A stretch of 64,000 nt of DNA from Methylobacterium sp. 10 (GTDB taxonomy: Bacteria; Pseudomonadota; Alphaproteobacteria; Rhizobiales; Beijerinckiaceae), in NCBI RefSeq assembly GCF_000519085.1, contig NZ_KI912577.1, positions 1,118,501 to 1,182,500 of the forward strand. Direction: 5' to 3'. Both the position numbers and the translations under genes were made by a program. Under the pieces are notes generated by a model. The model was not told the DNA's origin and did no database searches. It worked only from the letters and a program-made list of their open reading frames with translations. Positions 51,033 to 60,746 of this stretch are shown here, one piece after another (the stretch's first letter is position 1; each line of letters begins with the position of its first letter).

Positions 51033-51195
51033 GCGGCAAGCCTTGTCGAAGGGTAGGTCTCGCTGAAGGGCGACGTCCGGTAAGAAGCCTGTCGACGGAA
51101 GCCGAGCCATCGAATAGGCCTGCGGCTCCGGTCGAAGACCGGGGGCGGCTCCCCGACCTTCGACCATGCCCGAACGTGAATGAGGCTCGTGCGCA

Positions 51196-52146
51196 ATGGC
51201 CCTGACCGTCGCGGTTCAGATGGACCCGATCCAGGCGATCAGGATCGCCGGTGACACCACCTTCGCCCTGCTCTTGGAAGCGCAGGCGCGGGGGCACGAT
51301 CTCCTGTTCTATACACCCGACCGGCTCTCCATGCAGGGGCAGGTGGTGACGGCGAGGGTCGAGCCCCTCCGGGTCCAGGACGTGGAGGGCGCCCACGCGA
51401 CCCTCGGCGCCGTGGAGCGTGTCGACCTCGCCGATGTGGATGTGGTCCTGATGCGCCAGGACCCGCCCTTCGACATGGCCTACATCACCGCGACCCACAT
51501 GCTGGAGCGGATCCACCCGCGGACGCTGGTGGTGAACAACCCGGCCGAGGTGCGCAACGCGCCCGAGAAGCTGTTCGTCCTCGATTTCCCGCAGCTCATG
51601 CCGCCGACCCTGATCACCCGCGACAAGGCGGAGATCGAGGCGTTCCGGGCCGAGCACGGCGCCATCGTCATGAAGCCCCTGCATGGGCATGGCGGGGCGG
51701 CGGTGTTCCGGGTGTTGCCGGAGGACGCCAATTTCGGCTCGATGTTCGACCTGTTCTCGGTGACGTTCCGCGAGCCCTGGGTGGTCCAGCGCTTCCTGCC
51801 GAAGATCACCGAGGGCGACAAGCGCATCATCCTGGTGGACGGCGAGCCGCTGGGTGCCATCAACCGCGTCCCGGCGCTCAACGACATCCGCTCCAACATG
51901 GTGCGCGGTGGAGCCGCCTCAGCCTCGGACCTCACCGAGCGCGAGCGGGAGATCTGCGCCACGATCGGACCGGAGCTTCGCCGTCGCGGCCTCATCCTCG
52001 TCGGCATCGATGTGATCGACGGCAACCTCACCGAGATCAACGTCACCTCTCCCACGGGCATCCGCGCCATCAAGCGGCTCGGTGGACCGGATCTCGCGGT
52101 CTCGGTCTGGGATGCGATCGAAGGGCGGCTCTCCGCCTCGGCCTGA
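51196..52146 (+). CDS. gshB: Glutathione synthetase
   Basis: A 316-aa ATP-grasp ligase joining gamma-glutamylcysteine and glycine. Family motifs are [104 protein letters not shown] and IGIDVI-like [21 protein letters not shown]. It is full length. ATG 51196 is followed immediately by the conserved start. gshA is not in the window. Confidence 0.95.
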   Translation: MALTVAVQMDPIQAIRIAGDTTFALLLEAQARGHDLLFYTPDRLSMQGQVVTARVEPLRVQDVEGAHATLGAVERVDLADVDVVLMRQDPPFDMAYITATHMLERIHPRTLVVNNPAEVRNAPEKLFVLDFPQLMPPTLITRDKAEIEAFRAEHGAIVMKPLHGHGGAAVFRVLPEDANFGSMFDLFSVTFREPWVVQRFLPKITEGDKRIILVDGEPLGAINRVPALNDIRSNMVRGGAASASDLTEREREICATIGPELRRRGLILVGIDVIDGNLTEINVTSPTGIRAIKRLGGPDLAVSVWDAIEGRLSASA

Positions 52147-52186
52147 CGGGATTAAGCCGCCTTTAAGCGCGCTCGCCTAACGCTCG

Positions 52187-52696
52187 GTGTCGGTCTCGAC
52201 ACCCGCCAGCCCGGTCGATGCATCCCATGAAACAGAACCCCTCTTCCGGCTGGATCTCCGGCACCGGCCGGTGAGCGGCCGAGCCCTGCCGATACGGCTC
52301 GCCCGGATGGTTCTGGTCGGCGGCATCGCGACCCTGCTGTATGCCTGCTTAAGCATGGCCGGGACGACGATCGCCGGGCTTCCGCTTCTCCTAGTCTCGC
52401 CCCTCTCCTACGGCCTCGCCTCGCTCTGGTCCTATGCCGGTCATCGCTGGCTGACCTTCGGCGATCGGCAGCCCGCACCTCGCGCGGCGTTGCGGTTTTT
52501 CTGTCTGACGATGGCCGGCTACGGCGCGGCTGCAGCGATACCCGCCATCATCGGCGGACTCTTCGAGGGACCGCCCTGGCTCTCGATCCTCATCGTCTGC
52601 ATCGGGATTCCCGCCGTGAATTACGTGGTCCTGAGCCGGCACGTCTTTTCCGAGGCGCTGCGGGGTTCCCGGCACCGGGTGGGGCATACGGCATGA
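52187..52696 (+). CDS. GtrA-family membrane protein
   Basis: A 169-aa protein with four hydrophobic segments (LARMVLVGGIATLLYACLSMAG, LPLLLVSPLSYGLASLWSYAGHRWLTF, FFCLTMAGYGAAAAIPAII, LSILIVCIGIPAVNYVVLSRHVF). The YGLASLWSYAGHRWLTFGD and NYVVLSRHVF blocks are GtrA hallmarks; GtrA proteins are thought to flip undecaprenyl- or polyprenyl-linked sugars. The start is GTG 52187 without an obvious ribosome site. Its TGA overlaps the ATG of the next gene (ATGA), so the two are coupled. Confidence 0.8.
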   Translation: MSVSTPASPVDASHETEPLFRLDLRHRPVSGRALPIRLARMVLVGGIATLLYACLSMAGTTIAGLPLLLVSPLSYGLASLWSYAGHRWLTFGDRQPAPRAALRFFCLTMAGYGAAAAIPAIIGGLFEGPPWLSILIVCIGIPAVNYVVLSRHVFSEALRGSRHRVGHTA

Positions 52697-54186
52697 GATC
52701 CGATCCAGCTTACCCCCGGGTTCCAACGCAGCCACTCGGTGCGGCATCACGAGCGTTCGCGTTTCGGTCGCGGGAAGCCGCGTCGATCCTCGTCCTCCTG
52801 GTCGTGGTCCTCACGCTTTCCATGCGCGCCGATCAGTTGCTCAACGATCCGGACAGCCAGTGGCATATGGCGATCGGCCGATGGATCGTCGCTCACGGGA
52901 CCGTGCCCTGGACGGACCTGTTCTCCCACACCTTCGCCGGTTCACCCTGGATCGCGAAGGAATGGGCCTCGCAGGTGCTGTTCTACGGGGCCTTCGCGGT
53001 CGCCGGGTGGTGGGGCGTCTGCATGCTCACCATCCTGGTCGTCGCCGGCTCCCTCGGCAGCTTGCACCTGTGGCTGCAGCGGCGTGTTTCCGCCACGGCG
53101 GCGCTGATGACGGTCACGGCCGTTTTCGTGGTCCTCGCTCCGCATCTGCTCGCACGCCCGCACATCTTTACGGTGCCGGTCCTCCTCGTCTGGATGACGG
53201 GTCTCGTAGCGGCGCTGGAGCGGGGGAGGGCACCGTCCTTCTGGCTCATCCCGGTGATGGTGGCCTGGGCCAATCTGCACGGCAGCTATCCGATCGGCCT
53301 CGTCATCGCCGGTATCCTCGCGGGCGAGGGCGTGTTCTCCGGCCCCCGCTCCGAATGGATCGGCAGGGCTTCGCGATGGGGACGCTTCCTCGTCGTCGCA
53401 ACGGCCGCATCCTGCCTGACGCCCTATGGCTATGCGCCGTTTCTCGTGAATCTCGGACTGTTCAACAGCGGTGAATCCCTGCCCTTCATCAAGGAATGGC
53501 AGCCGCTCGGGCTCGATGGGGCGGGCGTCGTCGCCGTCGCCCTGCTTATCGGCAGCATCGCGCTCCTGGTGGCCGACACCCGCAAGACCCTGTTCCGCCT
53601 CGGCGTGGTCACGCTCCTCGGGGTGATGATGATCCGCCACGCGCGGTTCGCGGAACTGTTCGTCCTGGCGGCTCCGATCCTCGTGGCGGGTCCTGCCATG
53701 ACGCGTTTCCCGGCGCTGCGCGGCGGTCCGGCCATCGCCACCTCGCGGGGGCTCGGCTTCGCCATCCTGGCCTGTGCCGTCGCGGCGATCGCGACGGCGG
53801 CCGTGGTCTCGCCGCGTCTCAACGAAGCGATGACGCCCCAGGCCGCACTCGACGCGGCGCGCGCACGGGGCCTCAGCGGCCCGGTCTACAACGACTACGA
53901 TTTTGGTGGATTCCTGATCCGATCCGGCGTGCCGACCTTCATCGACGGCCGCAGCGATCAGCTCTTCCTCGACGGCTTCATGAACGGCCTCGACCAAGCG
54001 CTCGCCGCCTCGGAGCCCGACCGCTTCGCCGCCCTGCTGGCGCGTTATCGTGTCACCTGGGCCCTCGTGCGGAGGGAGGGGCGAAGCGCCGCTCACCTGC
54101 GCAGCCTGGAGGGCTGGCGCCTCCTCCATGAGGACGAGACCGCTTCTGTGTATCATGATGCCGCTGGCGTGCCCGCCGCGCGGTAG
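52693..54186 (+). CDS. Polytopic GT-C-type membrane protein (putative glycosyltransferase)
   Basis: A 497-aa protein with about ten hydrophobic helices. The first periplasmic loop reads LNDPDSQWHMAIGRWIVAHGTVPWTDLFSHTFAGSPWIAKEW, with Asp-Ser-Asp-like acidic residues as in GT-C glycosyltransferases. A C-terminal soluble part has YNDYDFGGFLIRSGVPTFIDGRSDQLFLDGF, a motif typical of this uncharacterised family. Coupling to GtrA suggests the pair builds and uses a lipid-linked sugar donor, for instance to modify LPS or another glycan. No acceptor gene is nearby. Confidence 0.65.
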   Translation: MRSDPAYPRVPTQPLGAASRAFAFRSREAASILVLLVVVLTLSMRADQLLNDPDSQWHMAIGRWIVAHGTVPWTDLFSHTFAGSPWIAKEWASQVLFYGAFAVAGWWGVCMLTILVVAGSLGSLHLWLQRRVSATAALMTVTAVFVVLAPHLLARPHIFTVPVLLVWMTGLVAALERGRAPSFWLIPVMVAWANLHGSYPIGLVIAGILAGEGVFSGPRSEWIGRASRWGRFLVVATAASCLTPYGYAPFLVNLGLFNSGESLPFIKEWQPLGLDGAGVVAVALLIGSIALLVADTRKTLFRLGVVTLLGVMMIRHARFAELFVLAAPILVAGPAMTRFPALRGGPAIATSRGLGFAILACAVAAIATAAVVSPRLNEAMTPQAALDAARARGLSGPVYNDYDFGGFLIRSGVPTFIDGRSDQLFLDGFMNGLDQALAASEPDRFAALLARYRVTWALVRREGRSAAHLRSLEGWRLLHEDETASVYHDAAGVPAAR

Positions 54187-54306
54187 GGCCCGGATGTCGG
54201 TGACTGAAGCGGGCGTCAGACGCCACCCGGCGGGTCGATGGCCGGCGCTGGCCATCGAGCTTTCGCGGCCTCCTGCGCCACTCCGACCGTACTTGGATAA
54301 AGCCCC

Positions 54307-54816
54307 TCAGCCCTTCGACGCTTGAACCGCGAGTTCCGGCTTGTGGTTCAGGGTCTGGAACACGACGCAGTAGCGCTCCGTCAGCTTGAGGAGCTGGTCG
54401 AGCTTCTCCTGCGGCGCATCGGTGTCGAGGGCGAAGTTCAGGCGGATCGCGCGAAAGCCCACCGGCGCTTCCTTGTCGACGCCCAGCGTGCCGCGGAAGT
54501 CGAGGTCGCCTTCGGCGGAGACGGTGCCGGCGCGCAGCTCGATTTCGAGGGCGGTCGCCACGGCCTTGAGGGTCACGCCGGCGCAGGCGACCAGCGCCTC
54601 GAGCAGCATGTCGCCCGAGCAGAGTTCGAGGCCCGACCCGCCCGTGGCGGGGTGCAGCCCGGCGACGGCGAGCGCCCGCCCGGTCTCGACCTTGCAGGCG
54701 ATGGAGGTATCGTCGAGGGTGCCCTTGGCCTTCAGGGTGATAACGGCCGATTCGGGGGCGCTGCGGTACTGATCCTTCAGCGGAGCCTGGAGCGAGCGCA
54801 GGGTGGTGGCGTCCAT
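54307..54816 (-). CDS. OsmC-family protein
   Basis: A 169-aa OsmC/Ohr-fold protein. It has GLHPATGGSGLELCSGDMLLEALVACAGVTLKAVATAL with two cysteines (about residues 65 and 76) in the usual peroxidatic/resolving region, and the C-terminal LTERYCVVFQTLN. Such proteins reduce organic hydroperoxides or, in other subgroups, have unknown roles. ATG 54816 was chosen (MDATTLRSLQAPLK). It lies about 90 bases after the ssuB-like gene on the same strand and may belong to that operon. Confidence 0.82.
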   Translation of the reverse strand: MDATTLRSLQAPLKDQYRSAPESAVITLKAKGTLDDTSIACKVETGRALAVAGLHPATGGSGLELCSGDMLLEALVACAGVTLKAVATALEIELRAGTVSAEGDLDFRGTLGVDKEAPVGFRAIRLNFALDTDAPQEKLDQLLKLTERYCVVFQTLNHKPELAVQASKG

Positions 54817-54907
54817 CGGGTGCTTCCTCGGTCGTCTTGGTGCGATTGTCGTCTCGGTCTTTGCCTCGGCGTCTAACCTGGGATGCGTTCGGACGCCAGG
54901 GAAGGTC

Positions 54908-55681
54908 TCACCACCATTGCGCCGCCTCGGTGGGCGCCGCCGCCTGGGCGGGCTTGAGCGAACGGTCCAGCGCGGCGAGGATGCGGCGGGTGGCTGCCTC
55001 GCTATGCGGCGAGGCCGGATCGCGTGGCCGGGCCAGCGCGAGGGGGATCGCATCGTCGAGCCGGCCGGGCTTGGGACGCATCACCACCGCCCTGTCGGCC
55101 AGCGCCACTGCCTCCCCGACGTCGTGGGTGACGATGAGGATCGTCGGTTTCGTCTCCTGCCAGAGGGCGAGGAGGTGGCCGTGCAAGTCCTTGCGGGTGA
55201 AGGCGTCGAGGGCCGAGAACGGCTCGTCGAGGAGGAGCACGCGCGGGTTGGCCACGAAGGCGCGGGCGATGGACACGCGCTGCTGCTGCCCGCCCGAGAG
55301 TTCCCTCGGCCAGCGGCGGGTATGTTCACCGAGTCCGACCATTTCCAGGGCATGGGCGACGCGGGCCTTGCGCTCGGCTTTGGCGAGCCGGCTCAGTCCG
55401 AAGCCCACATTGTCGGCGACATCGAGCCAGGGCAGCAAGCGCGGCTCCTGGAAGACGAGGCCGACGCCCGGATGCGGCTCTGCGATGGTCTCCCCGTCGA
55501 GGACGATGCTGCCCTCGCTCGCCCGATCGAGCCCGGCGACGAGCCGTAGCAACGTGGTCTTGCCGCAGCCCGAGCCACCGATGAGCGCCACGATCTCGCC
55601 CTGTGGCACGGCGAGGTCGATGCGCTCCAGCGCCCGCGTGCCGTCGGAATAGGTCTTGGACAGGCTATCGAGGGTGAGCAT
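54908..55681 (-). CDS. ABC transporter ATPase, SsuB/TauB-type
   Basis: A 257-aa ABC ATPase. Walker A GGSGCGKTTL, Q-loop LVFQEPRLLPWLDV, signature LSGGQQQRVSIARAF, Walker B VLLLDEPFSALDAFT, and the H-loop VTHDVGEAV are intact. The LLPWLDVADNVGFGL wording is that of nitrate/sulfonate/taurine importers. It forms an importer with the permease and binding protein upstream. ATG 55681 is used. Confidence 0.88.
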   Translation of the reverse strand: MLTLDSLSKTYSDGTRALERIDLAVPQGEIVALIGGSGCGKTTLLRLVAGLDRASEGSIVLDGETIAEPHPGVGLVFQEPRLLPWLDVADNVGFGLSRLAKAERKARVAHALEMVGLGEHTRRWPRELSGGQQQRVSIARAFVANPRVLLLDEPFSALDAFTRKDLHGHLLALWQETKPTILIVTHDVGEAVALADRAVVMRPKPGRLDDAIPLALARPRDPASPHSEAATRRILAALDRSLKPAQAAAPTEAAQWW

Positions 55682-55718
55682 CGCGAGGCGCCAGCCTTCT
55701 TCGAACCGGGGGGAGGGC

Positions 55719-56549
55719 CTACAACGTCTCCCGCGCCGTGTCCTGCCAGCGCGTGAGAGGCCGGGTCACGGCGACGAGGACGGTATCGGCAAGCTTGCCG
55801 AGGACCGCGAAAGCGATGATCGCAGCGAGGATCTGGTCGGCCTTGCTGAATTGCTGCCCGTCGATGAGCAGGTAGCCGAGCCCCTCCGAGGCGCCCATCA
55901 GTTCGGCGGCGACCACGAACAGGAACCCGAGGCCGAGGCCGGTGCGCAGGGCGGTCAGGGTCGCCGGCAGGACGGCGGGGAGCAGGATGCGGCGGGCGAG
56001 CTGCAGGGTCGAGAGCCGGAAGATCCGGCCGACCTCGATCAGCTTCCGGTCCACGGAGGCGATGGCCCCCGCCACGCCGATATAGACCGGGAAGAACACC
56101 CCCACCGCGATCAGCGCCACCTTCGGCGTCTCGAGGATGCCCAGCCAGAGGATGAACAGCGGAACCCAGGCCAGCGACGGCACGGCCCGCAACGCCTGAA
56201 GCGTCGGATCGAGGATATGGCGGGCGGTGGGAAGCGCCCCGGTGAGGGCACCCGCCGCGATGCCGGCCACCGCGCCGAAGGCGAAGCCGAGGGCGACGCG
56301 CACCAGCGTCGCCTGAACGTGCATCCAGAGATCGCCGGAGGCGGCGAGATCGTAAAGGGTCACCGCGATCCGGCTCGGCGGGGGCATCAGCCGCCCCTGG
56401 GCGAGGCCGGTATGAACGGCGGATTCCCAGCCTATCACCAGGGCGAGGGGCAGGATCAGGCCGAGGGCGACGCGGCCGCCCTGGTCCCATACCGTCTCTC
56501 GCCGGGGCTTCGGCGCCGCCTTCGCGTCGTCCGCTTCGGGTTCGGCCAC
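55719..56549 (-). CDS. ABC transporter permease, SsuC/TauC-type
   Basis: A 276-aa inner-membrane permease with about six helices. The binding-protein-dependent transport EAA loop is EVGRIFRLSTLQLARRILLPAVLPATLTALRTGLGLGFL. An N-terminal cytosolic leader precedes the first helix. ATG 56549 lies three bases after the stop of the binding-protein gene, confirming one operon. Confidence 0.87.
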   Translation of the reverse strand: MAEPEADDAKAAPKPRRETVWDQGGRVALGLILPLALVIGWESAVHTGLAQGRLMPPPSRIAVTLYDLAASGDLWMHVQATLVRVALGFAFGAVAGIAAGALTGALPTARHILDPTLQALRAVPSLAWVPLFILWLGILETPKVALIAVGVFFPVYIGVAGAIASVDRKLIEVGRIFRLSTLQLARRILLPAVLPATLTALRTGLGLGFLFVVAAELMGASEGLGYLLIDGQQFSKADQILAAIIAFAVLGKLADTVLVAVTRPLTRWQDTARETL

Positions 56550-56552
56550 GGC

Positions 56553-57527
56553 TCAGCGGGCGGCGGGCGCGTATTGCGGATCGATCAGCCCGTCCACCGC
56601 CGCCTTCACGTCGGTACCGGCGGGGATCACCCCAGCCTGCTGCAGTGCGATGCCGGCGGCCGCGATCGATTCGGCCTGGGCCTTGCCGATGGCGGGCTGG
56701 GTCAGATCGGTGCGCTCGAGCTGCCGGGCGATCACCGGTTCTGGCAGCTTCGTCACGGCCACGAGCGCGCTCTTCAGGGCGTCGGGATTCTGGATCGCGT
56801 AGTTCCGGGCGGTCTCGTAGGCGGCGATCACGGTGCGGACGAGGTCCGGGTTGGCCTTCGCGAAATCTTCGCGCACGTCGAGGACGCCCCAGGTGTTGGC
56901 GGCGGCGTCCCGGTAGAACAGCACGTCGTCGTTCTCGATTTCGGAGGCTGCCATCATCGGGTCGAGGCCGGCCCAGGCATCGACGTCGCCCCGGTCGAGG
57001 GCGGTGCGACCGTCGGCATGTTGGAGCAGGACGAGCTTGGCGTCCTTCTCGGTCAGGCCAGCACCCTGGAGCGCGCGGATCAGGAAGATGTGCGGGTCGG
57101 TGCCGCGGGTCACCGCGATGCGCTTGCCCTTGAGGTCGGCGGGCTTGGTGATGCCGCTGTCCTTGCGGGTGACCAGCGCCGTCCATTCCGGCCGTGAGAA
57201 GACGTAGACCGCCTTGATCGGGTTACCGTTGATCCGGGCGAGCAACGCCGCGGCCCCGGCCGACGATCCGACATCGATGGCGCCGCCATTGAGGAATTCG
57301 AGCGCCTTGTTGGAGCCCAGGGACTGGGTCCAGCGGACCGTGATGCCCTTCCCCTTCAGGGCTTCCTCCAGGAAGCCCTTTTCCTTGAGGATCAGGCTCA
57401 CCGGGTTGTAGGTCGCCCAATCCAGGCGGATCTCCTTGACGTCCGCCGCCTCACCGGGGCGCGGCATCAGCAAAAGCGACGCGGCGCCGCAGATGGCACT
57501 CAGGATGGCGCGACGGGACAGAGTCAT
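56553..57527 (-). CDS. Sulfonate-type ABC transporter substrate-binding protein (SsuA-like)
   Basis: A 324-aa periplasmic binding protein with a Tat/Sec-like signal (MTLSRRAILSAICGAASLLL, processed near GEA-AD). The mature protein has the NMT1/SsuA fold: LDWATYNPVSLILKEKGFLEEAL, WTQSLGSNKALEFLNGGAIDVGSSAGAAALLARING, ADLKGKRIAVTRGTDPHIFLIRAL and DVDAWAGLDPMMAASE. It probably binds aliphatic sulfonates, but nitrate- or taurine-like ligands cannot be excluded. No ssuD monooxygenase is present in the window. Confidence 0.85.
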   Translation of the reverse strand: MTLSRRAILSAICGAASLLLMPRPGEAADVKEIRLDWATYNPVSLILKEKGFLEEALKGKGITVRWTQSLGSNKALEFLNGGAIDVGSSAGAAALLARINGNPIKAVYVFSRPEWTALVTRKDSGITKPADLKGKRIAVTRGTDPHIFLIRALQGAGLTEKDAKLVLLQHADGRTALDRGDVDAWAGLDPMMAASEIENDDVLFYRDAAANTWGVLDVREDFAKANPDLVRTVIAAYETARNYAIQNPDALKSALVAVTKLPEPVIARQLERTDLTQPAIGKAQAESIAAAGIALQQAGVIPAGTDVKAAVDGLIDPQYAPAAR

Positions 57528-57691
57528 CGGTCAATCGTCTCCATGGTCCCGGCAGTGACGCGGGGCATCCGAGGTAGCCAGGACCGTTCGTTTCGTCAAA
57601 CGATTTTTCCGGCACAGAGAACGACATCCTACGGATTGCCTATCACATCTACGCACCTGCCTAGCGTTGTCTCTGGTGTCCCTCCGGGAAC

Positions 57692-60499
57692 ATGATAACG
57701 GGTTTGCGCATGTTCGATGCTGGCGCCGCCCTCAAAACGGTCCTCACCACTCTCGACCGCGACGTGCGCGAGGCGACGCAGCTGCGCGCGCTTCTCGTCC
57801 CGGAGCTTCGTCGCATCATCGAGCTCGGCCATGCCGATGCAGAAGCCCGGTTGATGGAGGAGCGCGACGGCACCGCCTGCGCCCAGCGGATCAGCAACCT
57901 CACCGATGCTGTGATCCGCACGATCCACGATGCGGTGGTGTGGCGGCTCTACCCCAACGACAATCCCTCCACCGGCGAACAGCTCGCCGTGGTGGCCACC
58001 GGCGGCTACGGTCGCGGGACGATGGCGCCGGGGTCGGACATCGATCTCCTGTTCCTGCTGCCCTACAAGCAGACCGCTTGGTCCGAGAGTGTCGTCGAGG
58101 CGATGCTCTACGTGTTGTGGGACCTCAAGCTGAAGGTCGGCCACGCCACGCGCTCGGTGGAGGAGTGCCTGCGTGAGGGGCGGGCCGACATGACGATCCG
58201 CACCTCCCTCCTCGAGGCGCGCTACCTCTTCGGCGCGCGGGCCCTGTACGAGGAACTGGTCACCCGGTTCGATACCGAACTCGTCATGTGGACGGCGCCG
58301 GAATTCGTCGAGGCCAAACTGCGCGAGCGCGACACCCGCGTCTCCAAGGCGGGCGCCTCGCGCTACCTCGTCGAGCCCAACGTCAAGGACGGGAAGGGCG
58401 GCCTGCGCGACCTCAACACCCTGTTCTGGATCGCGAAATACACCTACCGCGTCCGGGACCAGAGCGAACTCGTCCCCGCCGGCCTGTTCACGCCGGAGGA
58501 GTACCGGGTCTTCGAGCGCTGCGAGGAGCTACTCTGGCGCGTCCGCTGCCACATGCATTTCGTCACCGGCCGGTCCGAGGAGCGCCTGTCCTTCGGCCTG
58601 CAGCCCAGGATCGCCGAGCGCTTCGGCTACGAGCCGCGCGGCGGCCTGTCGGGCGTCGAGCGCTTCATGAAGGCCTATTTCCTGATCGCGAAGGAAGTGG
58701 GCGATCTCACCGCCATCGTCTGTGCCGCCCTCGAAGCGCGCCATGCCAAGCGCACCCCGGTCCTCGACCGCTGGATCGGCCGCTTCCGCGATCGCTTCCG
58801 CGCCACCGCCATCGAGGCGGAGGATTTCATCGACGATCACGGCCGGATCAACCTGCGCACCGCCGACGCCTTCTCGCGCGATCCGGTGAACCTGATCCGC
58901 TTGTTCTGGCTCGCCGACCACCACAACCTGCCGATCCATCCGGATGCGACGCGGGCCGCCACCCGCTCGCTCCGGCTCATCGGGCATTCCCTGCGCTCGG
59001 ACACGGAAGCCAATGCGCTCTTCCTCGACGTGCTGACGTCGAAGAACTCGCCGGAGACGACCCTACGGCTGATGAACGAGGTCGGCGTGCTCGGCCGGTT
59101 CATCCCCGATTTCGGCCGCATCGTCGCGCTGATGCAGTTCAACATGTACCACCACTATACGGTGGACGAGCACCTGCTGCGGTCCGTCGGGGTCCTGGCG
59201 GCCATCGATTCCGGCCAGGGGGCCGAAGACCACCCCATCGCCACGCGGCTCATCGACACGATCAGCCACCGGCGCGCCCTCTACGTCGCGGTGCTCCTGC
59301 ACGACATCGCCAAGGGACGCCCGGAGGACCATTCCATCGCGGGCGCGGCGATCGCCGAGAAGATCGGCCCACGCTTCGGTCTCACCCAGACCGAGACCGA
59401 GATCGTGGCCTGGCTGGTGGAACACCACCTGCTGATGTCGATGACGGCGCAGAGCCGCGATCTCTCGGACCCGAAGACGATCCAGAAATTCGCCTCCGTG
59501 GTGCAGACCATGGAGCGGCTGAAGCTCCTGATGATCCTCACGGTGGCGGACATCAAGGCGGTGGGACCGGGCGTGTGGACCGCCTGGAAGGGGACACTGC
59601 TGCGTACCCTCTACGACGAGACCGAGGTGCTCCTGTCGGGCGGCCATTCCGAGATCGCCCGGACCGACCGGGTCCGACTTATCCAGATGGGCCTGCGGGA
59701 GCAGCTGGCGGATTGGGATCCGGCCTTCTTCGACGCCTATTCCGCCCGGCATAACCAGGCCTACTGGCTGAAGGTCGATGCCGTCCGCCAATTCAAGAAT
59801 GCGGGGTTCGTGCGCGGTGTCATGGAGGACGGGCGCACCGTCGCCACCGTCTACGAGACCGATCCGACCCGGGGCGTAACCGAGATCACGATCTACTCGC
59901 CCGACCATCCCCGCCTTCTCGCCATCGTCACCGGGGCTTGCGCGGCCCTGGGCGGCAACATCGTCGACGCGCAGATCTTCACCACCACCGACGGCTTCGC
60001 CCTCGACTCGATCTTCATCTCCCGCGCCTTCGAGCGGGACGACGACGAACTGCGCCGCGCCAAGCGCATCACCACGGCGATCGAGCGGGCGCTCAGGGGC
60101 GAGATCCGCATCGCCGACCTCGTGGCGGACCGGCACCCGCCGAGCAACCGCTCCAACACCTTCCTGATCCCCCCGGACATGGCGATCGACAATGCCCTGT
60201 CGAGCCGGGAGACCGTCGTCGAGGTCACCGGCCTCGACCGACCGGGCCTGCTCTACGAGCTGACCACCGCCCTGGGGCGCCTCAGCCTCAACATCACGTC
60301 GGCCCATGTGGCGACCTTCGGCGAGCGAGCGGTGGACGTCTTCTACGTCACCGACCTCACCGGGACCCGCGTCACCCAACCCGACCGGCAAGCCGCGATC
60401 CGTAACGCGGTGATGGAGATCTTCGCCAGCGACGTCGCTGCGTTGAGGGCAGAGGGGCTGGAAGCCCTCGTGGAGTCCCCGCCCCCGCGGGAAGCCTGA
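57692..60499 (+). CDS. glnD: Bifunctional PII uridylyltransferase / UMP-removing enzyme GlnD
   Basis: A 935-aa nitrogen sensor that uridylylates PII when glutamine is low and removes UMP when it is high. The nucleotidyltransferase domain has GGYGRGTMAPGSDIDLLFL (catalytic Asp pair). KDGKGGLRDLNTLFWI is a family block. The HD hydrolase domain shows YVAVLLHDIAKGRPEDHSIAGA. Two C-terminal ACT domains (EITIYSPDHPRLLAIVTGACAALG; VTGLDRPGLLYELTTALGRL) bind glutamine. ATG 57692 is used; ATG 57710 is an alternative. Divergent from ssuABC. Confidence 0.95.
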   Translation: MITGLRMFDAGAALKTVLTTLDRDVREATQLRALLVPELRRIIELGHADAEARLMEERDGTACAQRISNLTDAVIRTIHDAVVWRLYPNDNPSTGEQLAVVATGGYGRGTMAPGSDIDLLFLLPYKQTAWSESVVEAMLYVLWDLKLKVGHATRSVEECLREGRADMTIRTSLLEARYLFGARALYEELVTRFDTELVMWTAPEFVEAKLRERDTRVSKAGASRYLVEPNVKDGKGGLRDLNTLFWIAKYTYRVRDQSELVPAGLFTPEEYRVFERCEELLWRVRCHMHFVTGRSEERLSFGLQPRIAERFGYEPRGGLSGVERFMKAYFLIAKEVGDLTAIVCAALEARHAKRTPVLDRWIGRFRDRFRATAIEAEDFIDDHGRINLRTADAFSRDPVNLIRLFWLADHHNLPIHPDATRAATRSLRLIGHSLRSDTEANALFLDVLTSKNSPETTLRLMNEVGVLGRFIPDFGRIVALMQFNMYHHYTVDEHLLRSVGVLAAIDSGQGAEDHPIATRLIDTISHRRALYVAVLLHDIAKGRPEDHSIAGAAIAEKIGPRFGLTQTETEIVAWLVEHHLLMSMTAQSRDLSDPKTIQKFASVVQTMERLKLLMILTVADIKAVGPGVWTAWKGTLLRTLYDETEVLLSGGHSEIARTDRVRLIQMGLREQLADWDPAFFDAYSARHNQAYWLKVDAVRQFKNAGFVRGVMEDGRTVATVYETDPTRGVTEITIYSPDHPRLLAIVTGACAALGGNIVDAQIFTTTDGFALDSIFISRAFERDDDELRRAKRITTAIERALRGEIRIADLVADRHPPSNRSNTFLIPPDMAIDNALSSRETVVEVTGLDRPGLLYELTTALGRLSLNITSAHVATFGERAVDVFYVTDLTGTRVTQPDRQAAIRNAVMEIFASDVAALRAEGLEALVESPPPREA

Positions 60500-60531
60500 G
60501 CCCCCTGCAAGCTTGAATCTCGCGGGGGGCT
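60499..60531 (+). terminator. Possible glnD terminator
   Basis: AGCCCCC (60499-60505) and GGGGGCT (60525-60531) with a 19-base loop, overlapping the glnD stop region. No T-tract; weak candidate. Confidence 0.3.
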
Positions 60532-60563
60532 GAGGCGGAGAAGAGGGGCGGGACGGCGCTCGG

Positions 60564-60592
60564 CTTGATTTCATCCCGTGCGCGTCTGATAT
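60564..60592 (+). promoter_or_regulatory. Candidate grpE promoter
   Basis: CTTGAT (60564-60569), 17 bases, TGATAT (60587-60592). This fits a housekeeping promoter; the CTTG box also resembles an alphaproteobacterial RpoH -35, which would suit grpE. No CIRCE element is present. Confidence 0.35.
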
Positions 60593-60746
60593 CAGCTGCG
60601 ATCCCGGAGCATGGTGCCGAACCCCGTCGAGCGGGTTCTCGGTGCCGTGGCCCGGCCCCATTCCGATCGACCGCGTACCGACGGTCTCCGGCGAACGAGA
60701 CCGGCGACTGACGCGGGGCGAGCAACCTTGCGATCGACGAAGAGCG

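Noticed and set aside
60532..60746. CIRCE (HrcA) operator before grpE
   Set aside because: No TTAGCACTC-N9-GAGTGCTAA-like repeat is present.
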